Position numbers and translations under genes: made by a program. A model generated the notes under the pieces. It worked only from the letters and a program-made list of their open reading frames with translations. It did not search any database and was not told where the DNA came from. Below are positions 38,595-50,900 of a stretch of 64,000 nt of DNA, in pieces (position 1 is the stretch's first letter; every line of letters starts with the position of its first letter). Source of the DNA: Nissolia schottii (lineage: Eukaryota > Streptophyta > Magnoliopsida > Fabales > Fabaceae); assembly GCA_003254905.1 (NCBI GenBank), contig QANU01076963.1, positions 378,258-442,257 of the forward strand, read 5' to 3'.

Positions 38595-39110
38595 ATTACC
38601 GTCGGTCAATTACAGTCAAAAAAAGCAAAAAAAATCTGACAGTAAATGCAATTAAGGTGAACCAGGTTAATTTTGGTCGCGATTACCATCAGAAAGAACA
38701 ACCTGACAAAAAATTGACGGTAATAATTGGCGCCAATTGACGCGTCATTAAACGAATTCATTACCGTCGGAACTATCCGACGATAATAGGGAACGAATAT
38801 CAAGAGGTACCTTTCCCAATACGATGAGACAGTGAACTAGTTACTGTTAGAAAAAATCGACGATAATAAGTGGCGCGAATTATGAATATGTTACCGTCGA
38901 AAATATCTGACGATAAAAGGGGTTCAAATATGAAGAGGCATAGTTCCTTATCTGATGTGAGATTGAACCCGTTACTGTCAAAAAAAATCGACGGTAACAG
39001 CCTCAAACTTTTCCACATGTTTTCCCGTGTCTGCATTTTCCCATACGCACGTTTTTCGATAGTTGGTATAATTACTGTTAGTTTTGTTTGACAGTAATGT
39101 CGGATTAATG
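38595..39110. repeat. CACTA left subterminal repeat cluster
   Basis: TTACCGTCGG and its inverse GACGGTAA, with variants such as TTACTGTTAG and CGACGATAAT, recur every 30-60 bases, often as pairs facing each other around short spacers. In CACTA elements such motifs are the binding sites of the TNPA/TNP1-type protein. Confidence 0.85.
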
Positions 39111-39362
39111 CGACGGAAATGAGTATATATATAGATGTCCTCTGGTTCTCCCTTGCTCACTTCCACTTTACACCCTCCTCCTTCGCGTCCTCTCGCGGTT
39201 CTCCTCCGGTTGTTTCACCGGTGCCGTCGCCGCCGTCGTTGGTTATTTCAGAGGAGAAAGCAAAGAAGTTTGAATCGAATGCTGGCAGGGACAGGGCTAC
39301 AACTGAGGAGAAATCATCCAAGGCTGCCGACATGAAGAAGGAGTATGATTTCTGGGGAACTA

Positions 39363-39503
39363 AACGATTAAGTGTCAGCTTTTGGGAGTAATAATAACAA
39401 AGTCCAAGATGGTGGGAGGTTAGGTGTCAGCTTGGGGAAGTAATAATGATAAATCCCAAGATGGTGGGTGGTTAGGTGTCAACTTGGGGAGTAACAATGA
39501 CTT
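39363..39503. repeat. Short tandem triplication inside the CACTA element
   Basis: Three consecutive versions of AGGTGTCAGCTTGGGGAGTA followed by AATAA and CCAAGATGGTGGG lie head to tail, with a unit of about 60 bases. They sit just after a possible leader with an open frame at 39119-39391 that shows no domain. Confidence 0.75.
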
Positions 39504-40027
39504 TTATATAATAGCTAGTAATTTTATGTTGGTTTAAGGTTTAGGATTTAGAGTTTAGGGTTTAATGATGTAATCTTGTTTATTATCATCATTTCGCTCA
39601 GCATCAAGTCCTCGTTATAAAGTACTACTAGTTACCCACTTCTTATTAACTGTCACTCACTGTCTTAATTTATCACATCATAAGATAAAATAGATAGATT
39701 CTCTGTCTAACTTGTTACGATAGACTCATCATGACATTATTGTGATGTGATAAGACTTAAACTGTATTCAAATTTCAAAAAAAAATATATATTTTTCCTT
39801 TATGTAAACTCGCAAAATTTTCGAAATTGAATCAACCCAAAATAAAAAATCATAGTCCAAAATCACGGTGATCAAAAACCCCTTAGTCACACCCGACGAT
39901 ACTGAAGAAGACAATAAAACATAACAATAACAGGATATTTAAACTAAGATAGTGAATGACAGAGTCAAAAAGAAGTTGGTAATCATTAATGGTACACGAG
40001 GAGGAAGTAATGTAGAGTTAGGGTAAT

Positions 40028-40415
40028 TACCGTCGGAACAATCCGATGGTAACCTTAAACCCTAACCTTACTCGTGCCAGACACATTATCATCAGACACA
40101 TTCGACAAAAAAGTAAATAAAGAGACATTGTTTTGTTGAAGCAATTACCGTCGGATTATCCCGATGGTAAATGACTGAAATTACAAACGGGTGCGCATGT
40201 TGTCAAAGCGTGTAACTTTCGAATATTACCGTTAGAATTTTCTGATGGTAGGTGTCTGAATTTATGAACAGGTGTGCATATGCACCATGTGCGTAACATT
40301 CTGGTATTTACCGTCAGAAAAATCTGACGGTAAATGGCGTGAACAACGAAAGGGCACACGTTTTCCCGTGGCGGCAACGTCGTCTCGTTACTATCAGAAA
40401 AATCTTACGGTAATG
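40028..40415. repeat. CACTA internal motif cluster 1
   Basis: Facing pairs such as ATTACCGTCGGAACAATCC with GATGGTAA, and ATTTACCGTCAG with TGACGGTAAAT, recur here, well inside the element and upstream of the first pseudogene. It resembles a second subterminal block. Confidence 0.8.
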
Positions 40416-41151
40416 TTTTAATAAATATTGCTCATCCGCAAGTCAGCTGTCACTTTACTTCTCCTCATCACTTCCTCCTTCCTCTTTCTTCCTCCGCTCT
40501 CCCGTTCTTCGCTTCCATAGCCGCCGCCGCCGTCGGACCACAAAGGACCACAGCCACCGCCACGTCTGCCGTCATCGCCACCACTACCTCTATTGTCATT
40601 GCCATCACTGCCGCCACTAAGGTTGGTTTTAGTTTTTGTGTTTTGTATTTTTAATATACTTTGGTTTTTTATATATTTAGTTTTAATATGTGTTTTTTAT
40701 ATATTTAGTTATGCGTTTTTATATATTTATTTTTTTATATAGTTACTTTAAATTTGACTTGTTTATATATTTAGTTTTAGTTTATATGTACTTTCCATTT
40801 GTATTTTTTGTATATTTAGTTTAGATATATCCATATGTTATTCTTTGAATTGAGAATCAAAAGAAATAGACATAAAAACATACGTAGTTGACTTGTTCAT
40901 GTGTTATCTAATGTGTACTAGGGTTAAGCGTTATAGGAAAGAATATTAGGCAAACATGAGAAAGAATATGCAGAGAATAGAATCATAAGAAATTAAATGA
41001 ACTAGTTGATATATATATATATATATATAGTTAATTAGTTAATATACATAAATATATAGTTTATATATATATATATAGTTTATATAGTTATTTTCATATA
41101 TTTACTTGTTAATGAGTTGTTATTCTAATATATGTTGTTATTTTTTTTAGT

Positions 41152-41633
41152 ATGGATAAGGAAAAGGCAAAACTGTCAGACTACTATTTCGTGTCTAGGT
41201 GGGGTAGGGGGAGGGGCCAAGGCGGCCGCTCAAGCTCGACGTCGAGGATCACGCCGACGACGTCGAGCCTCGTCGGGGACGATTTTATCCCGAGCCAGGG
41301 CTACATGTCGCCAGCGTTAGTAGGAGACGGAGCCCTCCTTATAAGCGATGTTCGACCGCAACTCAGCTTCATGCCTCATCCGTCGTCAGGGGCGGCGAGG
41401 TTTGGAAGTTATGGCGCGCAACAGAGTCCATCACCTTGTGCTGCCTCGGAGGCAAGGCAGTCGCCACAACCGCCACAACAGCCACGGCCGTAGACTCCCA
41501 CTGGCACCCAGTCCCAGGGCGGATTCGGCTAGATGAGAATAACAGCGGGTAAGTATTGTTAATTTTTTTTTTGTTTTATTTTATATGCAATATATTTAGT
41601 GTTTGTATTTACTTTTTTTAATATTACTAATAC

Positions 41634-41669
<36 letters not shown>

Positions 41670-43035
41670 TGTATATTTAGGTGGATTTCCCGCGAGGCTG
41701 CTAGCCACGCCGTTACAGAGACAATAAAAAAAATGCTACAACAAAGTCGTCTATAAATGGCAGGAGTACAATAAGGAGGAAAAGGAATGCATGTTCAATC
41801 TATGGGAGGTAATTGTTTCATTATTTTTTTATAAATATAAATTTTTAGTTATTCAATTATGTTATTAATTACTAATTAATGTTTTCATATTTGTTTTTTC
41901 AGGATCATTTCAAGTATGATCCTTCTGAAGAGGCCGGGATAAAAAAGGCGTTCAATTATCGAGTTGGCCGTCGTCTTTAGCAGCTGCTCAAGGAACGACA
42001 AAGACCCAAGTTGGTTGACTCCTGAGCAGCTTGCTCAGCTTCACACCATTTGAGCCTCAGACGAGTTTAAAGCTCAGACTGAGAACTCAAAGCGTACCCG
42101 CGCCCAAGGTCGGGGGGCAATGTTCACACTGACAGCTACGCGAGTTTGCCGTCGACACGGCTCAGGATGGTACATAATTACGCGCCTTAATTTATTCTAC
42201 AATCATTATGTATTGTATTTTAATTTTGTACTTAAATAAATACTTTACACTTTAAACTAATATTTAAACAACTGAGTATGCAGCGTCGGCAAATAGGTCG
42301 GGAGCCGTCGAAAGCCAAGGTGTTCTGCGAGACGCACACCACCAAGGTGGATAAGTCTCAGTGGGTCGACGATCGCTCACAATAAACCGTGGTGAGTATT
42401 CTGATGTATTAACAATTGTTTTTTTATTTTATTACATACTTCGTAAATGTTAATTTTAATTTCTTATAATAATAATCGTTAACTTTTTATTTTCGTAGGT
42501 TGCATTCGAGGAAGCACTTCAAGCTTTGCAGACTCAATAAGCTGAGAGTGCACCCTCGAGTATCGAGCCAGACCCTAATGATGAGAAAGCGGTCTGGCTC
42601 AAGGTGGTTGGCGGTATGAATCGCAACAACATGTACAACTGGGGACCCAACTCTCGGTTACTATGAGGGGGCCTCGATCAGTGGCTTCGTCTACCGGTGG
42701 GACACCGACGCAGGACCAAGAAGATCTCTGTGAGCATGTGTCGAACCTGAACCAGGAGCTGCATGTTGTAGGCGGTCAGGAACGAGCAGATGCTCCAGGA
42801 GTTACATAATTTGAAGGCGAAGCATATGCTGGGCGAGGCAAAGGTGAAAAGGGCCAAGGAGAAGTTGAACTAGACGATTCAGAGGATGTGGGCATGCTTC
42901 GGTGGATCTGCCCCAGCATCCGGTAGTTCGGCCGACCCTCAGATGCCTATTGAGTAGCTATTGGCTGATACGTCGTTCAATGAAGATAACATGGACAATG
43001 TTGAGTATGAGGATGCTGCAAACTTAGGAGATTAG
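41152..43035 (+). pseudogene. CACTA-encoded Transposase_24-like (Ptta/En/Spm) protein, broken
   Basis: An ATG at 41152 opens MDKEKAKLSDYYFVSRWG with a Gly/Ser-rich region, which runs into a stop at 41491. Further plus-strand segments read YKWQEYNKEEKECMFNLWE, DHFKYDPSEEAGIKKAFNYR, and KVFCETHTTKVDKSQWVDDR, and end near MPIE with an acidic tail to about 43035. The W...F.YDP...I.KAF..R pattern and the later FxETHTxK segment are characteristic of the plant Ptta/En/Spm family protein. Introns with GT and AG borders are plausible (41552, 41813). In-frame stops, for example after GRRL, indicate a dead copy. Its normal role is binding the subterminal motifs. Confidence 0.75.
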
Positions 43036-43194
43036 TCATTTTTATTGTTTTTTTAAATACATTGTGTAATTTTTAAGTATATATATTTTGACTTTGAACT
43101 TGTTTAGTTTTTTTTTTAAATATATTATAATTTTCTTGTTAAAGTGAGAGTGAATGTTTTTACTATTAAATTATTAAAATAAATAATACAACTT

Positions 43195-43345
43195 ATGTAT
43201 AGGGATTAGGATTTTGTGTTTAGGATTTAGGGTTTAGGGTTTAGGATTTATGTTTTATAGAGTTTAGAGTTTATGATTTAGAGTTTAAAGTTTAAGGCTT
43301 ATGATTTAGGGTTTAGGTTTTGGGGGTAGGGTTTAGGGTTTGAGG
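43195..43345. repeat. Degenerate telomere-like TTTAGGG array in the CACTA element
   Basis: Units GGTTTAG, GATTTAG and GAGTTTA repeat through about 150 bases, including perfect GGGTTTAGGGTTTAGG stretches. A shorter patch is at about 39530-39565. It is interstitial, not a chromosome end. Confidence 0.8.
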
Positions 43346-43860
43346 TCTTTACTGCCAGATACTTCTGACGGTAACAAATATAACCCTAAACCTTAATGAT
43401 GTAATGTCTTACCATCGATTATTTTTTACTGTAATCCTCACCATCTCGGGCGAGTTGTTTGTTGTCTCGCACGAGACTAACAAACTTGAGAGCAAACTTA
43501 AGGTTCTGTTAGGTGCCTCGCATGAAATCTAATGTTACTCGCGCGAGACGTCTTACCGTCAGATAGTTCCGACGGTAAAGACCATGGACCCCAAAATACA
43601 ACTTTGAGGTTCTTTGAGGTGTCCAGTGCGAGATCTGTTGTGACTTGCACGGGATATTTTACCGTCGATAATTTCTTACGGTAATAAAAATCAAAATTTG
43701 CCCAAATTTTGCGCCATTTTTATGTACTATCAAAATTATTGGAAAAAATCCAACGGTAAGCTTGTTATTTAAACGATGCGTTTTGATAAAGCGATTATAG
43801 TCAGACTTTTCTTGTTTATCGTCGGGAATATCCGACGATAGTGTTTTGACAACTAACTTA
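43345..43860. repeat. CACTA internal motif cluster 2
   Basis: Repeats such as TCTTACCGTCAGATAGTTCC with GACGGTAAAG recur between the two pseudogenes. Together with the cluster at 40028 this frames the first pseudogene on both sides, as if it formed an element of its own. Confidence 0.8.
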
Positions 43861-43949
43861 GTCGAATCTCGCTCCCCATTTCCATCATTTCCTTTTATTC
43901 TCTTTTTTTTCTTTATCTTCTCCCTACTCTCCTCTTTCCTCTTCCTTCT

Positions 43950-44190
43950 TCCACGACCAGCACCACCCACTGCCACCACCACAACCACCAAAACTTGTTC
44001 TACCACAAAAAACTCCTCCACCACCACCCTCGTACACCACCACCACCACAATCTCCTCTACGACCACCCTTTCACATCACCACTACCACATCTATTACCA
44101 CCACCACCATTACCACCATTTGTTGCCACCACCACAACCATATGCTACACCACCCTCTTACACCACCACCACCACCACCACTACTTCTTG
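43950..44190. repeat. CCA/CAC-rich trinucleotide tract
   Basis: Imperfect (CCA)n and (CAC)n stretches give apparent open frames of His, Thr and Pro on both strands. It lies upstream of the tnp2-like pseudogene and may be part of its leader. The frames are composition artefacts. Confidence 0.75.
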
Positions 44191-44647
44191 ATATGTCCAT
44201 TTCTGTCTACTTATCTCTTTTTAATTATTTCGTTCAATTTCATTAATAATTTCAATTTGTAATTGACTTTATTGATTGGTGATTTGTTTATTTAGGACAT
44301 TAGAGAAGGCCTCAATTTTGTCGATTGAAGGAGTCGCTGAAGTTTTTATTGACCTTTAGGTATGTATGTTATGACAATACGTAGGATAGAGACTTATTTT
44401 CTTAGGATAGATTTGTAGGATTGGAGTTGTATGACTGGACTGGGGGAAGGAATGCTTAGTGTTTCTTTCTAAACTTGTTTGAATTGTTGTGTTGACAACG
44501 GTGATTACATGTTATTTACAGAGATTGAAGGGAATCTATTTTAGAATGGTTTAGGAATAATTGTGTGCAATTAAGAATGTATGTTGCAACAATGAAATAA
44601 AACTATGATCACTAATTTGTACCGGTTGATGTAATGCGAGTGTAGGA

Positions 44648-46706
44648 AGTGTGCAAACACGATTCTGCCGAACCGATTTTGGATGTACGACTGATTCCAG
44701 AAGAATATGGAAGTGATAAAGCCAGAATTTTTGGAGGGGGTATTTCTTCTGTGAAACAGTTAAATCGATTTCTCAAAGAGTTAGATGTCCGTGTTTTTCT
44801 TGCAAATGGTGTAAGATATTAGATGTTGACAGGTTTAGGATGCTTCTTTACAGAAATGGGTTTGAGTCGCATTACTGAATATGGTTAAACCACGGAGAGG
44901 TGGACATAAATGGTGTGAATCAGTTCAGTAGGTATCAATATGAAGTGGGTAGTTCAAGTTAGCCTTCTGTCAATGAACCACAAACAATTGTTGAGGATAG
45001 ATATTCAGAAATGGTACACGATGCTTTTGGAGGTGATTTTGATCCGCAAAATGACAACTTACTACATGAGGAACCCAATCTAGATGTGAAAATTTTCTAT
45101 AGTTTGTTGGAGGAAGCAAATAGTTCGGTGTGGGAAGGAGCAGTTCATACACGATTATCTGTGGCAACTAGATTATTAACTATGAAGTCAGACGCTAATC
45201 AAAGTGAGAGATTGTTCGATCAGTGGCTTGATTTCATTAAAGAAATGACACCACCAGGGAATAAAATTCCAACAAACTTTTACCAAGCTAAGAAAGCATT
45301 TTCTAAACTTGGATTAAAATCTATGAAAATTGATTGTTGTCGATCGGATTGTATGTTGTACTATAATGATGATGCATCTCTCACTCAATACAAATTTTGT
45401 GGTGCCAATAGGTTTAAGCCGAGGAGAGTTGGCCCTGGGAGATATAAGGATGTTGCTTATAAACGAATGCATTACTTGCTTTTGATTCCATGAGTAAAGA
45501 GGTTGTTTGCATCCATGAGCTCAGCACCGCATATGACATGGCACTTCGAGAATAAAAGAACTAACGATCGCATGACTCACCCTTCTCATGGTGAGGCGTG
45601 AAAACACTTTGACAGTGTCTGCCCTGACTTTGTTGCAGAACCTCATAATGTGAGATTAGGGCTTTATCTGATGGGTTTACCCCTAATAATCAGTTTAGCA
45701 ATAGAACCACAGTAGGATATAACGATGACAGTGGTACAATGCCTAATCAGTCAATGTTTCAATTTTCAATCAAATTGGACGCACAGCTGGAAGAGCAAAC
45801 GCTCATTAGTTAAATGCTCAAGAAAGGTTGCAGCTCACTTGGTTTTCCTGTTGAGTTGTGAAGAAGTACTTCCATATTACAAGCAAGTTCAAACAATCCT
45901 TATAATCTTGTTTATAGTTCTAAGACGCAATTTCTAAAAATGTTAATTACATCGATGTGTGTTTTTAGGATGTTTCAACAACAATTTGGTGATCAATGCG
46001 ACGATCAAATGTTTCCTTCGTGGTTTGCAAATTATGTAACTTTAAACTATATATATTTCAATTGAACGATTTCCTTTATCGTAATCAGATATGTATAACT
46101 TAGTTTTTAAAATCAATATAGGTGTAAAGTCATTGTAGCAGCGACTATCACGTGATGAGTTTGTCTTGGGGACCTCTGACCAAAGCAATTAGTTGGGCCA
46201 TTTATTTTATTAACGGATACAAATTTCACACACTTGAATGTGCAACTGGACAAAGGACAAACAATAGTGGGATTTGGGTTAAAGGTGAATATTCTAATGC
46301 TGTTGAAACAACCAATGATTGGTACGGAGTGTTTAAACAAATTATTGTATTGGAATATGCACACGATGGTCCATCTCATCATGTTGTACTTTTCTATTAC
46401 GATTGGTATGATCCTAACAGAACTCGAGCCCATCCCGACTACAAGACCACTGAGATTAATCCTACACAGTGGTATAGGGGGTATGATCCGTTCATTGTTG
46501 CTGAAAGTTAGAAAGTTGTGATGAAATGCAAGTCAAGTGGTCGAATTGAGTTTGATGACACCGAATCTTTAGACAATAAATTTGATCAAGCATATCAACT
46601 GTCGGAGCCTATTCTGGCAATGATAATTGTTGAGTCTCCAAACCCCACAACGTTAGCCAGCAGTACATTTGATGATCACCCTGACAGTTTAGAACCTTCA
46701 GAATAG
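44648..46706 (+). pseudogene. tnp2-like CACTA transposase, broken into fragments
   Basis: Segments in order: a Transpos_assoc-like start (FRMLLYRNGFESHY, WLNHGEVDINGVN, about 44825-44940); a tnp2-type stretch from 45011 to 45493 (FYSLLEEANSSVWEG, SVATRLLTMKSDANQSERLF, ALGLKSMKID-like SKLGLKSMKIDCCRSDCMLY); then fragments to about 45900; then a DUF4216-like stretch at 46152-46511 (WGVFKQIIVLEY-like YGVFKQIIVLEYAHDG, VVLFYYDWYDP). In-frame stops after LLLIP, HGEA, AIEPQ and VAES break the gene. In En/Spm elements this product performs DNA cleavage and joining. The order here, Transposase_24-like gene first and tnp2 second on the same strand, is the reverse of the usual En/Spm order. Confidence 0.8.
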
Positions 46707-47269
46707 TATATGTAATTATTTGACAATCTGTAACACAATTTCATTTCAATATCATGTACAATTTTCTTATTAAGTTCTATTTCACAAATCCATTTCTTAA
46801 TTGATAGCTAATAATTTATAGGAATAGAGTACTATTTATGTATTACAACAGAGTACTATTTATGTATTACAATTAATAGGTATTAGGGTTGTATATTGTA
46901 TATAATCATTTATTATATTTAATAAAAACAATAATTTAATTAATTAAATGCACCTCTATTTAACAAATAGAGCTAATTATACCTTTTAATTTTATATTTT
47001 ATTATCATTTTTTGGTATTAGATAACTATCAAATTATTTATTATAATTAATAAATATATTATTGAATTTAATATGTATCTAATTCAAAAATTATATAATT
47101 ATGTACTTATTTTATATAATTTTTAGGATTAAAAAATAACTTATTTAATTTATTATTTAATTAAATAATTATATTATTAAATATATAATTAATTTCATTG
47201 TTAAATAATATAATATATATTATTAAATATATAATTATTAAAAAATAATATTTTTTATTTAATTTTCTT

Positions 47270-47850
47270 TACCATCAGAAATTACCCACACAATTATCCG
47301 ACAAAAAAGTAAATTAAAAAATTAATATAATTACCGTCAGATATTTTCGACTGCGAGGATTTGTAAATATGATCAATTTTTTGTCGGTTCTAGCCACCAG
47401 AAATTTCAATTAAAAAATTAATATAATTACCGTCGGATATTGTCCACGGTAAGTATGTGCAAATATGACCAAATTTCCGTCGGTTCTAGCCAACGAAAAT
47501 TCGGATTAAAAAATTAATATAATTACCATCGGTGGTTACTTTCGACAGTAATCTGTCATAAAGTATGTGCAAATATAAACCAATTACCGTTGGGTAGAGC
47601 CGACAGTAATTTGGATTAAAATACTAATATAATTATTGTTGGTTGCGTTCGACGGTAAATGGTTCAACTTGAATCGTTCTTGAGCCGCCATTACCGTCGG
47701 TCTTGACCAATGCTAGTCAACTCTCCATATCTGACGGTAATAAGTTTCCATCGAGGTTATTACCATCAGTACGATGTTCGACGGAAAGTGGAAAAACTAA
47801 CGGTAATCAGGAAAAATTTCGACGCTAACTCCGACGGTAATGCGCATTTT
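47270..47850. repeat. CACTA right subterminal repeat cluster
   Basis: ATTACCGTCGG motifs recur about every 50-90 bases in direct and inverted form, separated by a repeated AATTAAAAAATTAATATAAT spacer. They lead to the CACTA terminus at 47860. Confidence 0.85.
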
Positions 47851-47857
47851 TCTTGTA

Positions 47858-47860
<3 letters not shown>

Positions 47861-47946
<86 letters not shown>
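47861..47946. repeat. (AT)n(GT)n(AT)n microsatellite at the CACTA right border
   Basis: About sixteen AT units, about twenty GT units and a further TA run begin directly at the element's end. It obscures the target duplication, and short frames of Ile/Tyr/Cys/Val or His/Thr here are artefacts. Confidence 0.95.
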
Positions 47947-47947
<1 letters not shown>

Positions 47948-50900
47948 AAATATCGAGGACTCGTATCAATAAAAAATTTAATAAGATGCAAAATGAAAAT
48001 TCACAATTATTAGGGAGTAAAAACTTATTTAACCCTAATTATAATGACAATAAAAGAGTACTTGGATTCTCTGGAATAAATTTTCACTTACAAGCAAAAA
48101 AGTGAGGGAATTTCACACTTCTAATCCATATTCTATAATAAAATTAAAAACCTAACTTGTTTACAAATAAATTTGGTACAACCTAGTTAATATTGAGTAT
48201 GTACAAATGATTGGTTACATAACACAAATTTATATGAAAAAAAAGAATTCATCTTTTTTAATTGGAAATTGTACATGACTTTGTCATATACATTTATTTC
48301 TACTATTTATCAAGTTATTGTAAAAAAGTAAAAAATTAATTATAAAAATGAACACATAACAAAGTCGTGTGCAATTTTTAATTGAGAATATCTATTTCTT
48401 GTAGTTGACATGTAGATTTTGGGTCAACCAGATAATTGGTGGTTGTCATTAATTATGGTTTTTATGAACACTCGAATAAAAGAGGTCTTATTGAACTCAC
48501 TAATAATACTTGCAAAAGACACTCTAGTTTTCAAGTCAGTAAGTAAAAATGAAATTTCCACGATTGTTAACATGGAGAGAAAAAAAGACATCCTTAAGCA
48601 TATCAAAGTGGAGGCACTTTAGTAATTTGCTAGTAGCCAGCAAAACTATTAGGAGAAGTATATAACTATAAAAAAAAAACTTATAAATTGTGTGGTTAAT
48701 TAGGTTTCACATGCACTTTAACCTTTAAGACATAAGCTTTTTTATCCTAAACCCTACATTGTCATACACTTAAAAGACGGTGATTAGTCATTGAATAATG
48801 AATCGGTCATATAGAATCCATTATAAATTTGACCTACAAATCTCTTAACTTATAAGTTGATAAAGATGATTTAATAAGTTTAAAAGTTAACGAGTTTGAA
48901 CGTTTTGAAACTATGTACATACTTTTAAGGTGTCAACTTAGTGATTTGCCGTTCTTGTTATGCAGAAGTGCAAAAAATAATAACCAAATTTAAGATCTTT
49001 AAAAGCAAGTTTTCCACTATCAAAGTTTGTATTTTTTGAGCGGGTTGATAGAGTATATTAGTTGTTGGCAGTGCCTTAAGTTACAGGTGGGTGTTTTGTG
49101 AGATTTTTAGTCGATGACAATAACGACCATTAACCATAAAATTTGGTTCTAAATTATACTCTTGAGAATCACTACAGGTCGCTTCTAGCATAAACTTCGT
49201 TTAAGTGCTTCTTATCATTTGATTTTGGTCGTTCTTGGGGACTTGGTTTTGATCCTCTGAGGGTGCTCCTAAGCATTTCAAGAATTGGAAAGGCTAATGT
49301 AGGTCGCCTTGGCCCTTGAGAGTATTACTGGGTCACTTTTGCACATTTTTAATTTATTCACCAATGATCTCACAGTATTGATCCTTTTAGCACAGATAAC
49401 ATTGTCCCGTTACGGAAATTAGCCTCAATTGGACCTTTGATATAACATTGAGTAACATGGAAAACAAAAGATTGTTAATCCACAAAAGATTAGTATTTCT
49501 TAGCGAAACAATTATGTTAAGAGTGTATTCTTATATGAGAAAACTTGGTCTTGTTACCAAAAAGATAATAAACCAAAAAAGAAAGATAAAAAAGCATATG
49601 GGTCTCAAACTAATTAGAACAGGGCATACAAGGCCAAAGTCCAAAGGGCCTCCATGAAAATACAATTGCCAAATTGTGATTCTAATTTATTTATTACAAG
49701 AAGAAAAGTGGCAAGGTAGTTTAGATCAGGTTATATAGACTCATGTTGGTCTCTTTGGCAAGCAAGGTTGGGTTTACAAACCCCCTTAATGTATCTAATG
49801 ATCAGATAAGTGGCCATCTAATTGAGGCCCTTCAAAGACCATAGCAGGCTCCATCCTATTGAAGGAGCCCAGGCCATGGCTTGGCATCACAATGCATGTT
49901 CACCCTTACTACAATTTCACGTTAATAAACTAGTTATAGATATTATGAGTTTGACACATCCAAAATCAAAAGCACAAGCTTTCTCACACGTGCATAAGAT
50001 AGGTTAGATTGTCTCTTTTAAAAACAACAACTAAGTCTTGTCTTATCATACAGAGTATGTTATGTAAATCAGATAACATTATCAAAACTAAGGTAATTTA
50101 TAAAAGTGTAATGACAAGACGGCTTAGGTGCTATTTAAATACATAGTTTGACTACTTAATGTTTGTGTATTATGTGAAGATAAAAAACTTCCGACCAATT
50201 TACTAGGTTGATCGGCCCAATTAAGTATGGATCAAAGAACTCTTTGTCCATCGTCATTCTCGATTTCAATTGAACAAATAAGAATTTTTCCAAGTTCCTA
50301 AATTATATATAGAGTGGTCAGAGAACTCTTCACTATGGTTGCCTTAACTCTTGGAGAACAAATTAACTTATTACACTATATATTTATATTTCCATTGCAA
50401 AGGTGTTAATTAGGGAATGAACTGCCTCCACAAGCTCCATGCTTATTTTCTTTATGCTAATGTCATTCCAATTGAACATTGTTTGAGCTGGCAATGGAAT
50501 ATTCAAGCTTCTTTTATGCATTAGCCACATTCATTATTGGAGAATATATCCGTTTGCCATTTTTCTATGGTTGTCTAGTTCTCAATGCCGTTGAGACCAA
50601 GCAGCCAGATAATTATACTTGGAGACAATGCTTAATACATATTGGTAAAAGATTCCATGTTTGGAGTTTTTGCATTAAACCAACTAATACCACAGTACTC
50701 TATAACTTTGCAAGCAGAGATCTCATCATAAATTTGGCATTAACTGTTGTGATTGCTTTTCTTTTTGTTACATTAACTGTGGTGGTTGTTAATGACGAGC
50801 TGAATGTATCAGGACAAATAAATGATTGCTAGCAACAAATTAAAAGGTTTAAAATAAAGCAAAATAAAATAACTAATTAAACAAATATTCACACGGTGCA

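Larger units (their letters stand above)
38574..47860. mobile_element. CACTA (En/Spm) DNA transposon, decayed, about 9.3 kb
   Basis: The right end, read on the minus strand from 47860, is CACTACAAGAAAAATGCGCA followed by TTACCGTCGG, the classic CACTA terminus. The left end, at about 38574, reads CACACAACTAAAAAATTACA then TATTACCGTCGG, a decayed inverted counterpart. Dozens of TTACCGTCGG-type motifs in both orientations cluster near both ends and again at 40028-40415 and 43345-43860. Two plus-strand pseudogenes inside show Transposase_24-like and tnp2-like features. The 3-bp target duplication cannot be fixed, because the right flank has become an (AT)n tract and the left end is degenerate. 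Confidence 0.85.

Noticed and set aside
43195..43345. A true telomere
   Set aside because: It is degenerate, short, internal and inside a CACTA element.
43659..44262. Open frames rich in His, Thr, Pro or Val, Trp
   Set aside because: They result from the CCA/CAC trinucleotide composition.
47710..48105. Open frame with IYIYIY and VCVCVC runs
   Set aside because: It is translated microsatellite.
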